Positions 1 to 12,891 of a stretch of DNA of 64,000 bases are shown piece after piece; position 1 is the stretch's first letter, and each line of letters opens with the position of its first letter. Under the pieces are notes generated by a model. The model was not told the DNA's origin and made no database searches. It saw only the letters and a program-made list of their open reading frames with translations. The position numbers and the translations under genes are program-made. The stretch is from Talinum fruticosum (lineage: Eukaryota > Streptophyta > Magnoliopsida > Caryophyllales > Talinaceae), in assembly GCA_021018815.1 (NCBI GenBank), contig JAITYX010000011.1, positions 7,454,501 to 7,518,500 on the forward strand. Direction: 5' to 3'.

Positions 1-119
1 TTATACGGTTATATACAAACTCTGCCCAACCTTGTTTTAACTCGTTGAGCACTTCATCCGAATAGGGAGTGGGTGGCTTATTTTCCGAAAAATATTGTAA
101 CCAATGCTGTAAAAGACAT

Positions 120-3000
120 ATTAATTAGGTTAGTGCAAGTGTTAATCAAGCTGAAAAAGAATATAATCAATTACAAGTGCAACTATACCTCTTTGGGACT
201 AGCATTAAAATCGAGTTCGGTCACAACTCTTTCATGTATTGGAGAATGTAGAAGTCGCATTTCATGTTCCTCGGTTGTTTATGGCACTATAATAATAAAA
301 TAGATTCCCAACACATAGAGAATTAATTAGTACTTATGTATCTACCAATTAATATGAAATGAAAAACATCTAAAGTAGACTCTACTAACTAAGAGAACCT
401 CACCTTAACGAGGGACAATTAGTGGTTATGCTTTCTTATTCACTCGTTTGTCCTTGATGCCTCCGCCATAATAATAATGGACTAGAGAACTATTTTTCAA
501 TCGTAAAAATAAAATTCAAGTTACACATACCATTAAACGATTACTTAACAAAACAGCGATAAAATGATTAAAAGTATGAACTCACGCCTCGACAACGTCC
601 TTAATATCTTCCCTCATGTCACGACCTAGAGGATCAAAGTAGTAGGCCATATTAACCCTTGGATATAGGGCAACAAGCATCCAATGGTGGCTACATAACC
701 ACAAATAATCACACATTTTTATATAAGCATCTATAGCACCATATAAAAACTTCATCAATTAATTAGTTCACTATTTGTCCACTTACCTCTCATTGAACGC
801 CGCCAAGTACAATGTTTTATCATCCGCAGCATGTTTCATGACATTGAAGATATCGGCGATTCGTTCGTCATGATTTAGCCCCAACTCCTTAAATAATGGA
901 AGTAGTGTTCAAAAGCCGAACGAAGTCCTTCCCAATCTCGTGCGACCACTTTACACATTAATTGTACGTAGTTAGAAATTGAAATTAATACTTAAAAAAC
1001 TTATTATAAATATATTAACTCACATCATGCCAAGCGTAATAGCGAGATAAGTCGATGTCCTTCATGTGCAAAAATTGCAATATGTCGTCCGGGAAGACAA
1101 AGACCGACATATCCACTTCACGTTGCCCAAATATGTGACCTGACGCGCTGCAGATGATCCGGTCCTCTATTGACGGAATCCGCACATAACTTTCCGGAAT
1201 AGCACACCAATCCATGTGAGACTCCTCAATGGATTTGAGAGGAGACTTTTTGGACAACGAACGAGCACCACTTAACGTTTGCTTGTGCCATTGGCGCCCT
1301 TCATCCTACTCTCAAATCTATCCCTCATATCCTAGTTAAAAATAAGAAATATATATACGTGATAATAACAACAGACTAAATCTAATATTTTTAATAAAAA
1401 TGAATTACCGTATCGAGGATTACCAAACTCTTGGGCCAACGAAGAAAAGCATTGACTGCGTTGTCAACGGTGTGGACGTCCGCTCGCCGGATCGGCAACT
1501 TAGGCTCGCCTTTCCCGTGCATGACCTCTTTGACACTCACCCTCACCTCATCAGCTGCAATGGGTGTCCCGTGAATGACAATATCCGCCCTCCACAAGAA
1601 AACAACACCCAATGCCACAACATGCTCTAGGATAGGGTGATGAGAAGAAAGCTTGCGATTCATCTACTGCAAAACAATAAGTAAACATTTGACATAGAAG
1701 TTAAATAACTTAAAAACCTTGAAAATAAACAGACAAAGTTTCCCTTAAAAGTAAATATTTTCTCGGGATAACAACTCTCATCCGAAACAACAAAAACATA
1801 CTAAATAAATAATTACTCAACGACCATACGCCGAGTCACGCAATAACAAAAACATACTATAAGTAATTATTCAACAAGATTATACATTAATTAGTCAAAA
1901 TATAAACATGCATGTAAATATTATTAGGTTGCAAAATCGGAATTACCTCAGCCGAACTTCGAATTGGTCGACGAGCTGAGCTCGCGTTCACGCTGGCTGG
2001 TGTGTGGGGTGAGAAAGGACGTACATCATCAAAGTTGCCAGGTAACGGCATACCCATGTTGGTGAAGTACGACCTCATTTGGGATTGCATCTCTGCCCAC
2101 ATCTACGCCCTCATTTCTTCCATATGTGCAGTCATCCGTGTAGCCATTTGGGACATTTGGGACTGTTGGGATCTGCATTTGAGCCATTTGGGCCTCCATA
2201 TGTGCTTGGATGGAAGAGATAGGGCGCTTCTTCCTAGTCCCAAGGTGCTCAACTATCCCCACCCACCCAACGACGGCTCGAACACGGCCGGGATGCTCAT
2301 CTCTTTGTACGGCCAAGGCTAGCTTGTCCCTCCTCCCGGTGGTGTCGGCGACTTCGAAATCAATGTCCGTAACAAAAACTCCTGTGAGAAGAAAAAAATT
2401 ATCATTTGACAAATTCATAAAATAAACTGATAATTTCTCAAAATAAATAAAGGAAAATAGTAAAAAAACTCACAAGTCGGCGAGAAATAGCTTCTACATT
2501 GGGTCGTAGTGAAGGTTCCATCTTTCTTCTTTCTTCCTTCAACCCAAAGCTCGTCCCTATCGACAACAAGCTACGAAGTATCTATGGTGGACCTTTCACC
2601 GGATGTGGTTTGAAGTTGTTCAAACTTTTGCTTGTACAACCTCTTCTCCAACTTCGCGTATCCCCACGGAACAACACATAAGGGTACGGATTGTTCTTAA
2701 TCTTTTTCCGGTTGGCTTCACCTATCGCCTACGCAAGTAATTAAGACAACGAAAATATCGGTGCATACCACTTACATTTCTTCCTTTTTATATCAATTCC
2801 ACAACCAACATTACACTATTTGTATATGAGATTGAATATTGAATGAAATTACCATGTATTCTGGAGAGGTGACATGTGACTCAAACGATCTCCAATCCTC
2901 CTCGGTTATACAATTGTAGACCTCCCAAGCTCTACCTTCTTGTTTTATCTCGCCTTGTTTTGTAGACCCATATAGCGGTAATGCGATATTTGAAGTCTCT
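120..3000 (-). CDS. CACTA-borne Transposase_24 / DUF8039 / Ulp1-like C48 peptidase protein (multi-exon, exon joins not all resolved)
   Basis: Read right to left on the minus strand. About 2470-3000 codes a Transposase_24-like stretch (ANRKKIKNNPY, EGRKKDGTF). 2029-2418 includes EHPGRVRAVVGWVGIVEHLG, the block usually seen after it in CACTA proteins. 1391-1663 is DUF8039-like (GTPIAADEVRVSVKEV, then AFLRWPKSLVI). 1015-1257 is linker. About 600-740 holds HWMLVALYP followed by YYFDPLGR, the His and Asp motifs of Ulp1-type (C48) cysteine peptidases. About 225-260 has KCDFYILQYMKE, fitting the Cys motif. About 1-120 ends in an EWA-like tail (LKQGWAEF). Several splice sites look intact: acceptor before 1663, donors near 1400 and at 1018-1023 (GTGAGT). 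Known: such peptidase domains are often fused to plant CACTA and MULE proteins. Whether this copy is active cannot be judged. Confidence 0.6.
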
Positions 3001-4109
3001 AAACTTTTCCGCTCATCGACATGAGGGTCTCGTGTTTCATGGAGTGGATATGAGATTCATTAACGTTCAAGTTGAACGTTCTCGAAACACAAGAACGATA
3101 TGCATTAATACTTATATATTAACCATTTACAATATAAGTTGCAATATAAAGTTGAGATGTATTTATTTACTTGAATATCGTTCCATAGGTTGCCCTTAAT
3201 GGAATCAAGGACGTCGACCCATTTTCTAAAGTTGATGTTCACGTGGCAGCGGGTTCGCTGCACCAACGTAGCTTATAAAAGTAATTTTATTGTCACCTAC
3301 AGACATTTCCGTGGTTGTCAAAATCGACCCGTGTAAGGAGAGTTGGATCGTCTCTACTCCGGACCAACTTTTCCTTGTTCATCATAGTTCGCCCTATAGA
3401 TTTTTTTGTACTTTTGGAAGAATCCATTTTATATCGCAAGCAATTATACAATGTTTGATAAATAAACATGTACAATAATTTTCAGACGTAAACACATAAG
3501 TTGGACCGGGCAGCGACCAATATGGGCCGACCATGTAGTCCGGCACGACTCGTGCTTGGTCGCTCATAACCCTGTTTCCTCAATTTTGGCCGTTTTTTTC
3601 TCTTATCTTATTTTCATAATTCTATCCATTCGCATTCCTCAAATATAAGATTTAATTTACAAACTTTCTCTAAAAAACGCAAAAAATAAGACTCCTAAAA
3701 TACACTTTCGAGTTTATATCCGAAATAGGAAAGCACTATTTACACTTTCGAGATTCATGAAAATGCCAAAAATGACAAGGTAAACAATAACGGAATTAAA
3801 AACCCAATATGGAATTCAGGGCAAAATGATAAAGATTAAGAGAAAGAGACAAACCTGGTGGTGCCTAGAAAGAGGAGTCGGCGAGAAAGGTGCAGCCACA
3901 TGGAGAGAATGAGGTCGGTCGGAGAGGTGCAGCCACTCTGCGAGAGTGACGTCGAAAAGAAAAGTCGGCAAGAAATTGTCGCACCAACAACCGAAAACGC
4001 AGAGAGTGAGTGGGGAGGAGAGTGCAACCACGACCTGAAATCGCAGAGTAGCACCGGAAACCACCACCAACCGCGGAGAGAAGAAAACCGAAGCGAGAGA
4101 GTGTGCGAC

Positions 4110-4465
4110 TGAAAAAATGAGAAACTGTATAGACTCGGCGTTGGCTGTGAGGGTTTTGGTGCAAGTACTTTAGACGACGGTTTAATATGAACAACCGTTG
4201 TCTAAAGTACTTAGACTAAGGTTCGATAAATGAACTGTTGTCATAGATAAGTCTATGACGACAGATCCGATAAAGAACTGTACTCTAAGGTTCAGTAAAA
4301 ACTTTAGACGATGGTTTTTATGTTGAACCGTCATCATATACACATTAAAAATCGTATTTTTACGAAAATTCCACCGGTCTATTTTTCATGACGGTTTGTC
4401 CTTTTAACCATCGTTAAACACTCATCGTTAAACACTCATCGTTAAAAGTGGTTTTTGTAGTAGTA
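4110..4465. repeat. CACTA subterminal repeats and terminus
   Basis: A run of short near-copies of TTTAGACGAYGGTT and its complement (around 4166-4215, 4252, 4300-4330, 4390-4450) ends in GTTTTTGTAGTAGT at 4451-4464. Several adjacent pairs can fold into hairpins. These are the likely binding sites for the element's own DNA-binding protein, by analogy with TNPA sites in En/Spm. Confidence 0.6.
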
Positions 4466-6850
4466 CAATTTGAAGTTGTTTAAATAGTCGGGTCCTCTTA
4501 CTATGTGATCCATTCGTCATTTGAAGGTAAGTATCCAAGCAAATATGTGGTTGAATAGAGCTTGATCTCTTTGTATATCTTTGTCTCAATTTCAAGTTGT
4601 ACATAACAAAAACAAGATCATTCATCTTTTGTTGATGAAGTACATTTCTATGCTTTGAATGTACCTATAAGGGAAAAACGAATATAAGATTACAAATCAA
4701 CAATACATCTATCTAATTTATGATATCAATAGCCTTAATAAAAATGAGAAAAGTTAATTATTTTACCTCTCAAAAGCACTCCAATTACATTCGCAACTAG
4801 ATGGCGAGGTACAAATTAGGTTTAAAATTTATATGACAAACCTCTTTAACTCAAGACACTCATCTCTATATGAATCCCACCAATTAGCTACAAGTCATAG
4901 TATATGTTAACAGAATTATAGGTATGAATTTTAGATTTTAAGTATTAGGATTAAGAAATATAATCAATATATCTAGACTTTTCTTGGACCTTGTCGTTAT
5001 TGCTATTTACATGCCAAAAAGACCTTTTGTATTCTTAAAGGTATCCATTTGCAAGTCGATTTTCACTATCTCATCGGCATCAGGTACCATGCAATGGAGA
5101 CAATTATATACTCCAATTTTTATGTCCGCATCATCTTTAAAATTTGGACTATATTGAAACCGAGAATTTCGTAAATAAGCTACAACATGTAATAGCCTAT
5201 GCAGATGAGCTTCCTATCATTCATCAATGATAATCCACACTAGCTCATAACTAAAAGCATGACATTCGGAAAGGAATTTAAACACAGGAGTTGAAACAAA
5301 AAATAAAACAGGAGCTGTGATTTTTAAAAAATAGAAAAGATGGAAATAGAAAATAAAAACAGGAGATAAAATAAAAAATAAAATAAGAGCTGGAATTTCC
5401 ACAAAATAAAAATTTGGAAAAAGAAAATAAAAACAATTGGAAACAAAAAATAAAAACAATTATTGTAAACAAAAAATAAAAACATAACACTAAAACAAAA
5501 AGTGAGAGTGCAGACTTACTATCTCTACATGTTGAAATTCTCTTTAGTTTGATCTTTGGCTCTATCCATAACTTTATAAATGAACCCCATGGGAGGATTT
5601 GCATTTGAATATACCATGTGAAGAACCTTTACAAGTGGAAGTGCTCTTTTCAACCATGTGACAATATTTGGCTAAAAGTAACGAGTATCCAGAACTATCC
5701 TTTCAATGCTTTTCCATCGTTTGCCTTTCCAAATTTACTATTTCTCCACTTCTTGGATGAGAACATAGACAACAAATGGCCTTTTTGCTCATTAAGCCCC
5801 ATCTTAATATTAAGTATGAAGTGGAAAACGAGTAATCGCAAGCCTAATAAGTCCTTTTCCTTTTATAAATTCTCTTATCTAAGTAAGAACCAGAGTCCTT
5901 GAATAAATATAAGTAATAATCCTTCTTACCTTCACAGTGATATCACCATTAATTTTCTTACCCAAATCTTCCAACGTTAAATCACTACAATGAGCTGCAC
6001 ATGGTGTCCAAAATAATTTTTTGCGCTTTTCCATTAGTTTCTTGCCAGCTGCTTTATAGTTGGAAGCATTATCGATCACAACTTGCACTACATGTTCTTC
6101 ACCAACCTTTTTAACAATAGCATCTAACATCACAAACACATTGTCGCGAGCTTTAGAAATATCCAAGGTATCTATCAATGAATAAAAAAATTCGAGGGCT
6201 ATTAACCATGAAGCCGCATATTGACGCCTTTTCCTATCCGATTCCGTTTTATACTCCTCAAGCATTTTGTAAAGTACTTTGCACTTCTTTCTTTAAAAAT
6301 ATAACCCTAAGCATGAAGTAGGTTCTAACCCATGTCTAAATCGGCAACTCTATCCAACATATTAGCAAACTTAGAGTTGTTCACAACATTAAATGGAATT
6401 GCACTAGTGCAAAAAACCTACCAATTTACTTGGCAAACATCATATCTTTCACCCCTCTTAAACGTCTTATTAATTGTTACTTGCTCTCTATGTATATAAG
6501 CATCCATTGCACCTTTACCCTTTCTTTTGTTTCCGGCTATACTCTCAATTTCTTCACATGCGTTATCCCCTATATCATAAAATTTTCTCTTTTTCTTTTG
6601 AGATTTGTATGAATGAACTTTCGGAATACCCAAAAATTTCTTTTTCATATCTTCAAGAACTTGTCAACATTGCTATGAGTGCTCGCTATATGATGTTTTA
6701 ATCTAAATATACCCCCAAATCGGACAACCGCATAATGACGACATCTAACTTTCTTCTAATTATTATCTACTTCATCACCATGTTCCCAACTCAGGTCTAA
6801 TCTTTGGCTAGCAGCAGTTTTGTTTTGTTTTTTACTTTTCCTAGAACTAG
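4466..6850 (-). pseudogene. Degraded hAT-superfamily transposase (BED finger, DUF659, C-terminal dimerisation domain)
   Basis: The minus strand, right to left, gives a BED zinc-finger remnant near 6650-6720 (GGIFRLKHHIASTHS, needing a frame change), then a linker (6418-6648). The DUF659 core follows at 5879-6265, with VVIDNASNYKAAGKKLM and FWTPCAAHCSDLTLEDLGK. About 5525-5870 continues the core through GSFIKLWIEPKIK. The dimerisation region lies at 4760-4870, with WWDSYRDE and CECNWSAFE, and the tail at 4428-4625 starts NDLVFVMYNLKLR. Stops and frameshifts are present, so it is not a working gene. A T-rich (coding sense) interval at about 5253-5510 sits between GTAAGT and TTTTAG splice-like signals and is best read as an intron. 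The 3' end is cut at 4465 by the CACTA terminus. Confidence 0.8.
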
Positions 6851-6859
6851 GAGTCACTA

Positions 6860-7959
6860 GTACTCCCGACCAAAATATAACAAAAACACTTCAATTTTGT
6901 AACTTAGAATTTATATGTGACAAACACTTAAGTTCACATCATTGGTGGCGATGCAAATTCGAGTTAAAAATTTAAATGCATAATTTGGCAGTTCATATCA
7001 ATTTCATGCCTCAAGCCTTCAACTTAAAGGAAGTTGTTGTATGTTTAGCTGCCCCTGTTTGGTTGCTCAAGACCTTCCTCTCATGAAGCTTGCTTCGCCT
7101 TCTAGTCCAGCTTTAGCCTTCCACAAATTTAGCCATGGTCATTTCTTATAAACCCATTAAAATCTCTAAACAGTTTAAAAGGTGGTCGAAACCAGAGATT
7201 AATTAATTAGTATAATATTTCAAAAAAGGATGTTTTGCCCAAATCAAGCTACGATTTAACGAATTGGAGGCATACTCATTACGACTTTTAGAGCAATTCG
7301 AACCGAAGACAGTTTCACTCTTCACTAGCTCTAGTGACTCATGGGATTTCAGTAAAGATGAGAGCAATTGAGTGAGATTTCGAAGTTGAGAATTTCAATT
7401 CAAAGCGGAACGATGCAAATCAAAATTCATGCCCATGGAAGAGAGAGAAAAAGGTAGCGTAGAGAAGTAAGAAAGAGAGGGGCTTGAACTGTTGTAAGAG
7501 AGGGAGGATCAAGCTGCTGGAGAGAGAGACAGAGAGAGTTTTGGAAACCTATTTTGACTCCTCCCAACTCAACTTTTACATTGTTAAATCAAAAAAACTT
7601 TTACTTTTTTTTTTCGTGGCTAGGAGGCAATTGGGCAAGCAAAAGCGAAAAGTAGTTTTCAAATGAGCCCAAACCCAATTAATATTATAAACACAACAAG
7701 ACAAGCCAATGTTAACAAATTTGTGAGGATCATAGGAATCGGATAGAATCATCCTACGATTCTTACCGATCCTACAATGATCCTGTATCGATTCTAAAGC
7801 CCCATCGATCCTAATACGATCGGGATCATTTGGCAAAAATTGGATGTATTTTATACAATACTTTTTCCAATTTGTATGATTCTTCCTGTGCAGTCCTATA
7901 AATGTGATTTTGTAAGCAATTATATCAGCAATTATTAACCATGTTCTCCACTTCAAACT
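6860..7959. other. Non-coding stretch right of the hAT gene
   Basis: No gene is supported. 7430-7560 is GA-rich and may belong to the 5' end of the hAT element. 7725-7830 contains several near-copies of a GATCCTACGAT / ATCGATCC motif in both orientations, a small unclassified repeat cluster. No hAT terminus or 8-bp duplication could be fixed. Confidence 0.3.
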
Positions 7960-8500
7960 GGATTTGTTGAAATACTATTGTATTCCTATTCTTCCATAAG
8001 TAATACAAAATGACAAGCATTAAGGCAATAAATCAAGTTTTTGTAAACAAGTTTTTTCTTAACAAGTTTTTTCTTGATGTTGAGTATCTCTCTCTAGCAT
8101 TGCAAAAGTAATTCTCATATTGTCTTTGCACTTTGGTGCAAGCAAACACTCTTGTTATGAATTCTTGAACATGCTTGCAATCATAAAATAAGTACTAAAA
8201 AGACTCGACCTAACTTGTACAAGTTCCATAAAATATGTCAACTTATGCCATGAATTCAACTAATCTCTGTTTAAATAATGGCCTATTTTGAAAGATTATC
8301 CAAATGTTAACTTGATGCTTTTGTAACATTACATTTATTCCAAACATAGGAACCCCATTTGTTGTTTGGTGAAAAACACAAAGCCTTAAGTATGTTGTCT
8401 AGCTGATGAATATGTCTCGTAGTGGAGACATGATGAACTTGACTCCTTATTTTACTAAGTTTCTTCCAATACAGTATGTGTTTAGTCCAGGTTGGTAGTC

Positions 8501-8770
<270 letters not shown>

Positions 8771-10380
8771 TATTTCATACTTAGATCAAAACATTCATAA
8801 GCTTTGACCAAGGCATACCCCGCTAAAGCTTCTATATCACTATCCCACTCTACTCATCTTGTTTTTTATTGTCCTTCCACACTTTATACTAACTGTGAAC
8901 ATATCCCTACTTTGCTCTATGAAGATCCTTCCATTCCTTTCTTGCCAACAAAAGTATCCGATCACATTGACAACCATATATAGTGTATTTGCTTTCTTTT
9001 TAGTACCTTTATGTTGGAATAGGGACTGTTGTCATTTCCCAAAGTTATGTTCTAAAATTATACCTACAATAATGGTTGTACAGTCTAAGTGTATACTAGT
9101 TAAGTATACCTACACTTAAAAAATAGGTGACCAAGTGATTCATTAGTATTCGAGCATAAAACACATGTTTGCTCACATCGAATGCCAAAAATCTTCAATA
9201 TGTTCCTGGTCAAGAGTCATTGATGCATTACCAATCATGCTATAAATGCACATTTAGGAATTCTGTCTTTGTGCCAAATCGGAGCTTGTACTAGCTGATT
9301 TCTTCTCCTTTGTATATCAACCATTCATATCCCGATTTAGTGTTGTAGTCCCCACTAATTAAACCATTCCAAGAACTAGTATTTATATTGAAACCTTGTA
9401 TCATGGTGTCTCTAACTTTCAGTAGCTTCCTTTAGTGCCAGTCATCCTTGACTCGATATTGTACATTGCCATATATTTCCTCTCTTTAAGCAATATTGGT
9501 GTATCCTTTTGATCCATAAACTGTCATACTTGTTTGCAATGTGCCGGATATGCTTGGTTAAGAGAGCATACTTCTTTGCCAACAATATTTAATTTCCATG
9601 CCTACTTTTTTTGGTAAGCAAAGTGTTTGCTAGGATATAGGTGTAGTTTTCCTTGCATTTTGTAGGCCCTAAAGAAATTGTCTGCGTACCTATTCAGCCT
9701 TTTGAATCACAGTAGAAGGCATAATAAATATTTGACACCAATATATACTCATGCTTAATGGGATAATGTTGATGAGTTGGATTGTTCTTGCATAAGTAAG
9801 TTTTTTAATAGGCCAAGCATGAATTTTTGTTGTTATTTTATCCACAAGTATCCGACAATCTATTTTCCCCAACCTTTGTGGTTTCATTGCAATTCCTATG
9901 TACTTGAATAGTAAAGTACCTTTTGGAAAACATGTATACGTCCGTAACTAAATTTTTCGTTTCTTAGGTTATTCTTGCACAAACTAGTTGAGATTTGTCT
10001 AGATTTGCTTTGGGTCTTGAGAAATACTTCAAATCACACATTAAATATTGAATATTGGTAGGTTAGATTTTCATAACAACAATAAGTCATCTACAAAGCT
10101 TAACATACACATTTATTGCCCTTTACAATTAGGATGATATTTAAAACATGGGTGCATTATGACAATCTTAATTGCTCAATTGAAGTATTTCATAGTTAGG
10201 ACAAATAGTAGAAGGGAAGTGGAATCCCCTTGTCTCAATCCTCTTTTGCTGTGAAAATATCCAACGAGCTATCATGATCCATTGGATCACATAGACATGA
10301 AATCCATAACAATATAGTATATTTGTTCGAAAATCCTATATCATTATGTCATAAGGTTTCTTCAAATCAATCTTCGTTAT

Positions 10381-12891
10381 TGTTAGGAGCGTAAATGATG
10401 TATTTTATACACGCTCTAACACTTATTTTTGGCTCGTCAACAATACAATTGTACGATTTTTACTTGTTTTATTTACTTTTGTAGAAAATAAGCGAAACCC
10501 GACAGACTTGTCGAGAATAAAGCGAAAATAATGATTAGCAAATCAAGCTTCAAAGATCCATATTCAACTTGTCGTAGCCATATTGGACCATCCGCAAGCC
10601 CATGTGAACGTTCGCAAGAGTTTCAAAAGTTCGAAATATAGTTTCGGAATCACCGTACTCAAAGTTCAAGCATTCATGGAATTTCAGGACCCAAAAAGAA
10701 CCTCTCGAGTACCCTTTGGAGTGATCATAAGCCGCCAAGATCACCTCGGACCGGTCTCGGTGCTGCCCAACAAAAGTCAAAGTAAGAAAATGCCATTTGG
10801 ATGGCCCACGACCTGCCCACAGGCTATGGCATAGCTCGTGGCAGCTCCCATGGTCCGGCACATGGTCGTAGGGCGGGGCATGGTGGCCTTGTTTGACACG
10901 AGTCATGCATGTGTCACTTGGCACGGCCGTGTAAGGCCCTGAGTCTCGATTTGGCTATTTTTAGGTTATTTAAACCAGTTTTTGGCTACATTTTAGGAGT
11001 GACCTTTTGGAGAGAGGCATTTCCTAGGGTTTAGGAGTTAGATTAGTTTTATGATTAGCCAAAATAAAACTCAATTGGGGAGATTAATTAGGTTAGATTA
11101 GTGTACATTTGAGTTGAAGATTGTGAACCATGTAGCTTTGGAGCTTATATGGCTAAGCTTTCTTCTTCTCTCTCTTTTATTTCTTAGTTTGTTCTTGTTA
11201 ATTTCGTTAGATTAATATTAGTTTAGTTAATATTTTTTAACCGCTTGCTATTTTTGTTGTTGATTTATGTTTATTTGTTTGATTTATGCAAGTTAGTTTA
11301 GTTTTCTCTTTCCTCTTCCTACTTATTTGTTATGTTGTTAGTTTGGACTTTACCTTGAATTTTTCTCGTGTTTACTGAGTAGTTTGGTTGGCTTGTGTTG
11401 TGATTAGCCAATTAACGAGCTAATTAGCCAAGACAAGGCCCTAACCTACCCAACGTAAGCTAGCAAATTGAGATGGTCAGCTTGCATCAAGAAAGCTCAC
11501 ACAAGTCCACTTTCATGGGTCATGAACTAGCTTAAGTGGCCTAACCACCTATTTTCATGGAATTAGGCCAAATAGACCACAAGGTTAGCAACCGTCAGAC
11601 CTAGCTTGGGTTCGGGCTATTTTCATCGCAAAATCCCGACCATTCAACTCTCCTATAATAGCAAATCAACCTCGCCTTTCGGTGTAAGTCAATCGCCCAA
11701 AAACATAGATGAAAACCCTTTCAAGCATTTCATCGAACACTTGGTAGGCATGAGTGAAAACTCAAATTTGCAAGCATAAATTGGGTATGGCTAAGCCTAA
11801 TACATGACTAACTAGCCACCAAAGGGTTAATCACAACACAAGCCAACCAAACTACTCAAGTAAACATGAGAAAATTCAAGGTAAAGTCCAAACTAGCAAC
11901 ATAACAAATAAGCATGAAGAGGAAAAAGAAAACTAAACTAACTTGCATAAACCAAACAAATAAACATAAATCAAGAACAAAAATAGCAAGCATTTTAAAA
12001 AATATTAACTAAACTAATATTAATCAAATGAAATTATCAAGAACAAACTAAGAAATAAAGAGAGAGAAAAGAAGAAAACTTAGCCATATAACCTTCAAAG
12101 CTCCATGGTTCACAAACTTCAACCCAAATGTACACTAATCTAACCTAATTAATCTCCCTAATTAAGTTTTATTTTGGCTAACCATAAAACTAATCTAACT
12201 CCTAAACTCTAAGCAATGGCTCTCCCCAAAAGTCCTCTCTTAAAATGTAGCCAAAAACCAGTTTAAATAACCTAAAAACAACCAAAATTGAGACCTAGGG
12301 CCTTGGCACAGTCGTGCCAAGTAACATGGGCATGACCGTCTCATGACTCTAGCTGAAAAGACAGAAAAATGTCTAAAACAGGGGCACCATGTCCGGCCCC
12401 ACGGCTATGGGCCAGACTGTGGGAGTTGCCACAGGCTGTGCCACGGCCTGTGGGCAGGCCGTGGGGCCTCCAAATGGCCTATTCTTGCTTTGACTTTCGT
12501 TGGGCGGCACGAGACTGGTCCGAGGTAATCTTGGCAGCTCGTAATCATTCCAAAGGGTCCTCAAGAGGTTTTTTGGGTCCCGAAATGCCACAAATGCTTG
12601 AACTTTGAGTGTGGTGATTTCGAAACTTTATTTCGAACTTTGGAACTCTTGCGAACGTTCACATGGGCTTGCAAATGGTCCAACATGGCTATGAAAAGTT
12701 GGGTATGGATCTTTGAAGCTTGATTTGCTGAAATCATCATCATTTTCGCTTTATTCTCTCGCAAGTTGCTCGGGTTTGACTTATTTCCTACAAAAGTAAA
12801 TAAAACAAGTAAAAGTCATAAAATTATATTGTTTACGAGTCAAAAACAAGTGTTAGAGGGCGTATAAAATACATCATTTATACTCCAAACA
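10381..12891. mobile_element. 2.5 kb foldback (inverted-repeat) element with TG...CA ends and 5-bp target duplication
   Basis: The left end TGTTAGGAGCGTAAATGATG and the complement of the right end TGTTTGGAGTATAAATGATG are near identical. The similarity continues through both arms (left about 10381-11405, right about 11830-12891), leaving a loop of about 425 bp. Examples are TTATTTCTTAGTTTGTTCTT near 11180 with its complement near 12045. GTTAT occurs directly before the element (10376-10380) and directly after it (12892-12896). The uninterrupted LINE copy B near 15330 has a single equivalent site. No protein-coding gene is recognisable; open frames in the arms (for example 10550-10924) mirror each other and have no family match. 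A monomer relative lies at 51376-53045. The class is not known to me: TG...CA and a 5-bp duplication recall LTR elements, the palindrome recalls foldback transposons. Confidence 0.8.

Larger units (their letters stand above)
1..4465 (-). mobile_element. CACTA (En/Spm-like) DNA transposon, one end, continues left of the window
   Basis: The right terminus reads, on the minus strand, ACTACTACAAAAACCACTTT from about 4464, matching the CACTA-type terminal inverted repeat with its outermost base changed. Just inside it (about 4110-4450) lie short direct and inverted repeats built on a GACGACGGTT / AACCGTTGTC theme, the subterminal repeats typical of this superfamily. The minus strand then carries a Transposase_24 / DUF8039 / C48-peptidase coding region. 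The other terminus and any TNPD-type transposase gene would lie left of the window. The element end abuts sequence coding the C-terminus of a hAT transposase, so it seems to have landed in that older element. The expected 3-bp target duplication cannot be tested with one end. Confidence 0.75.
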
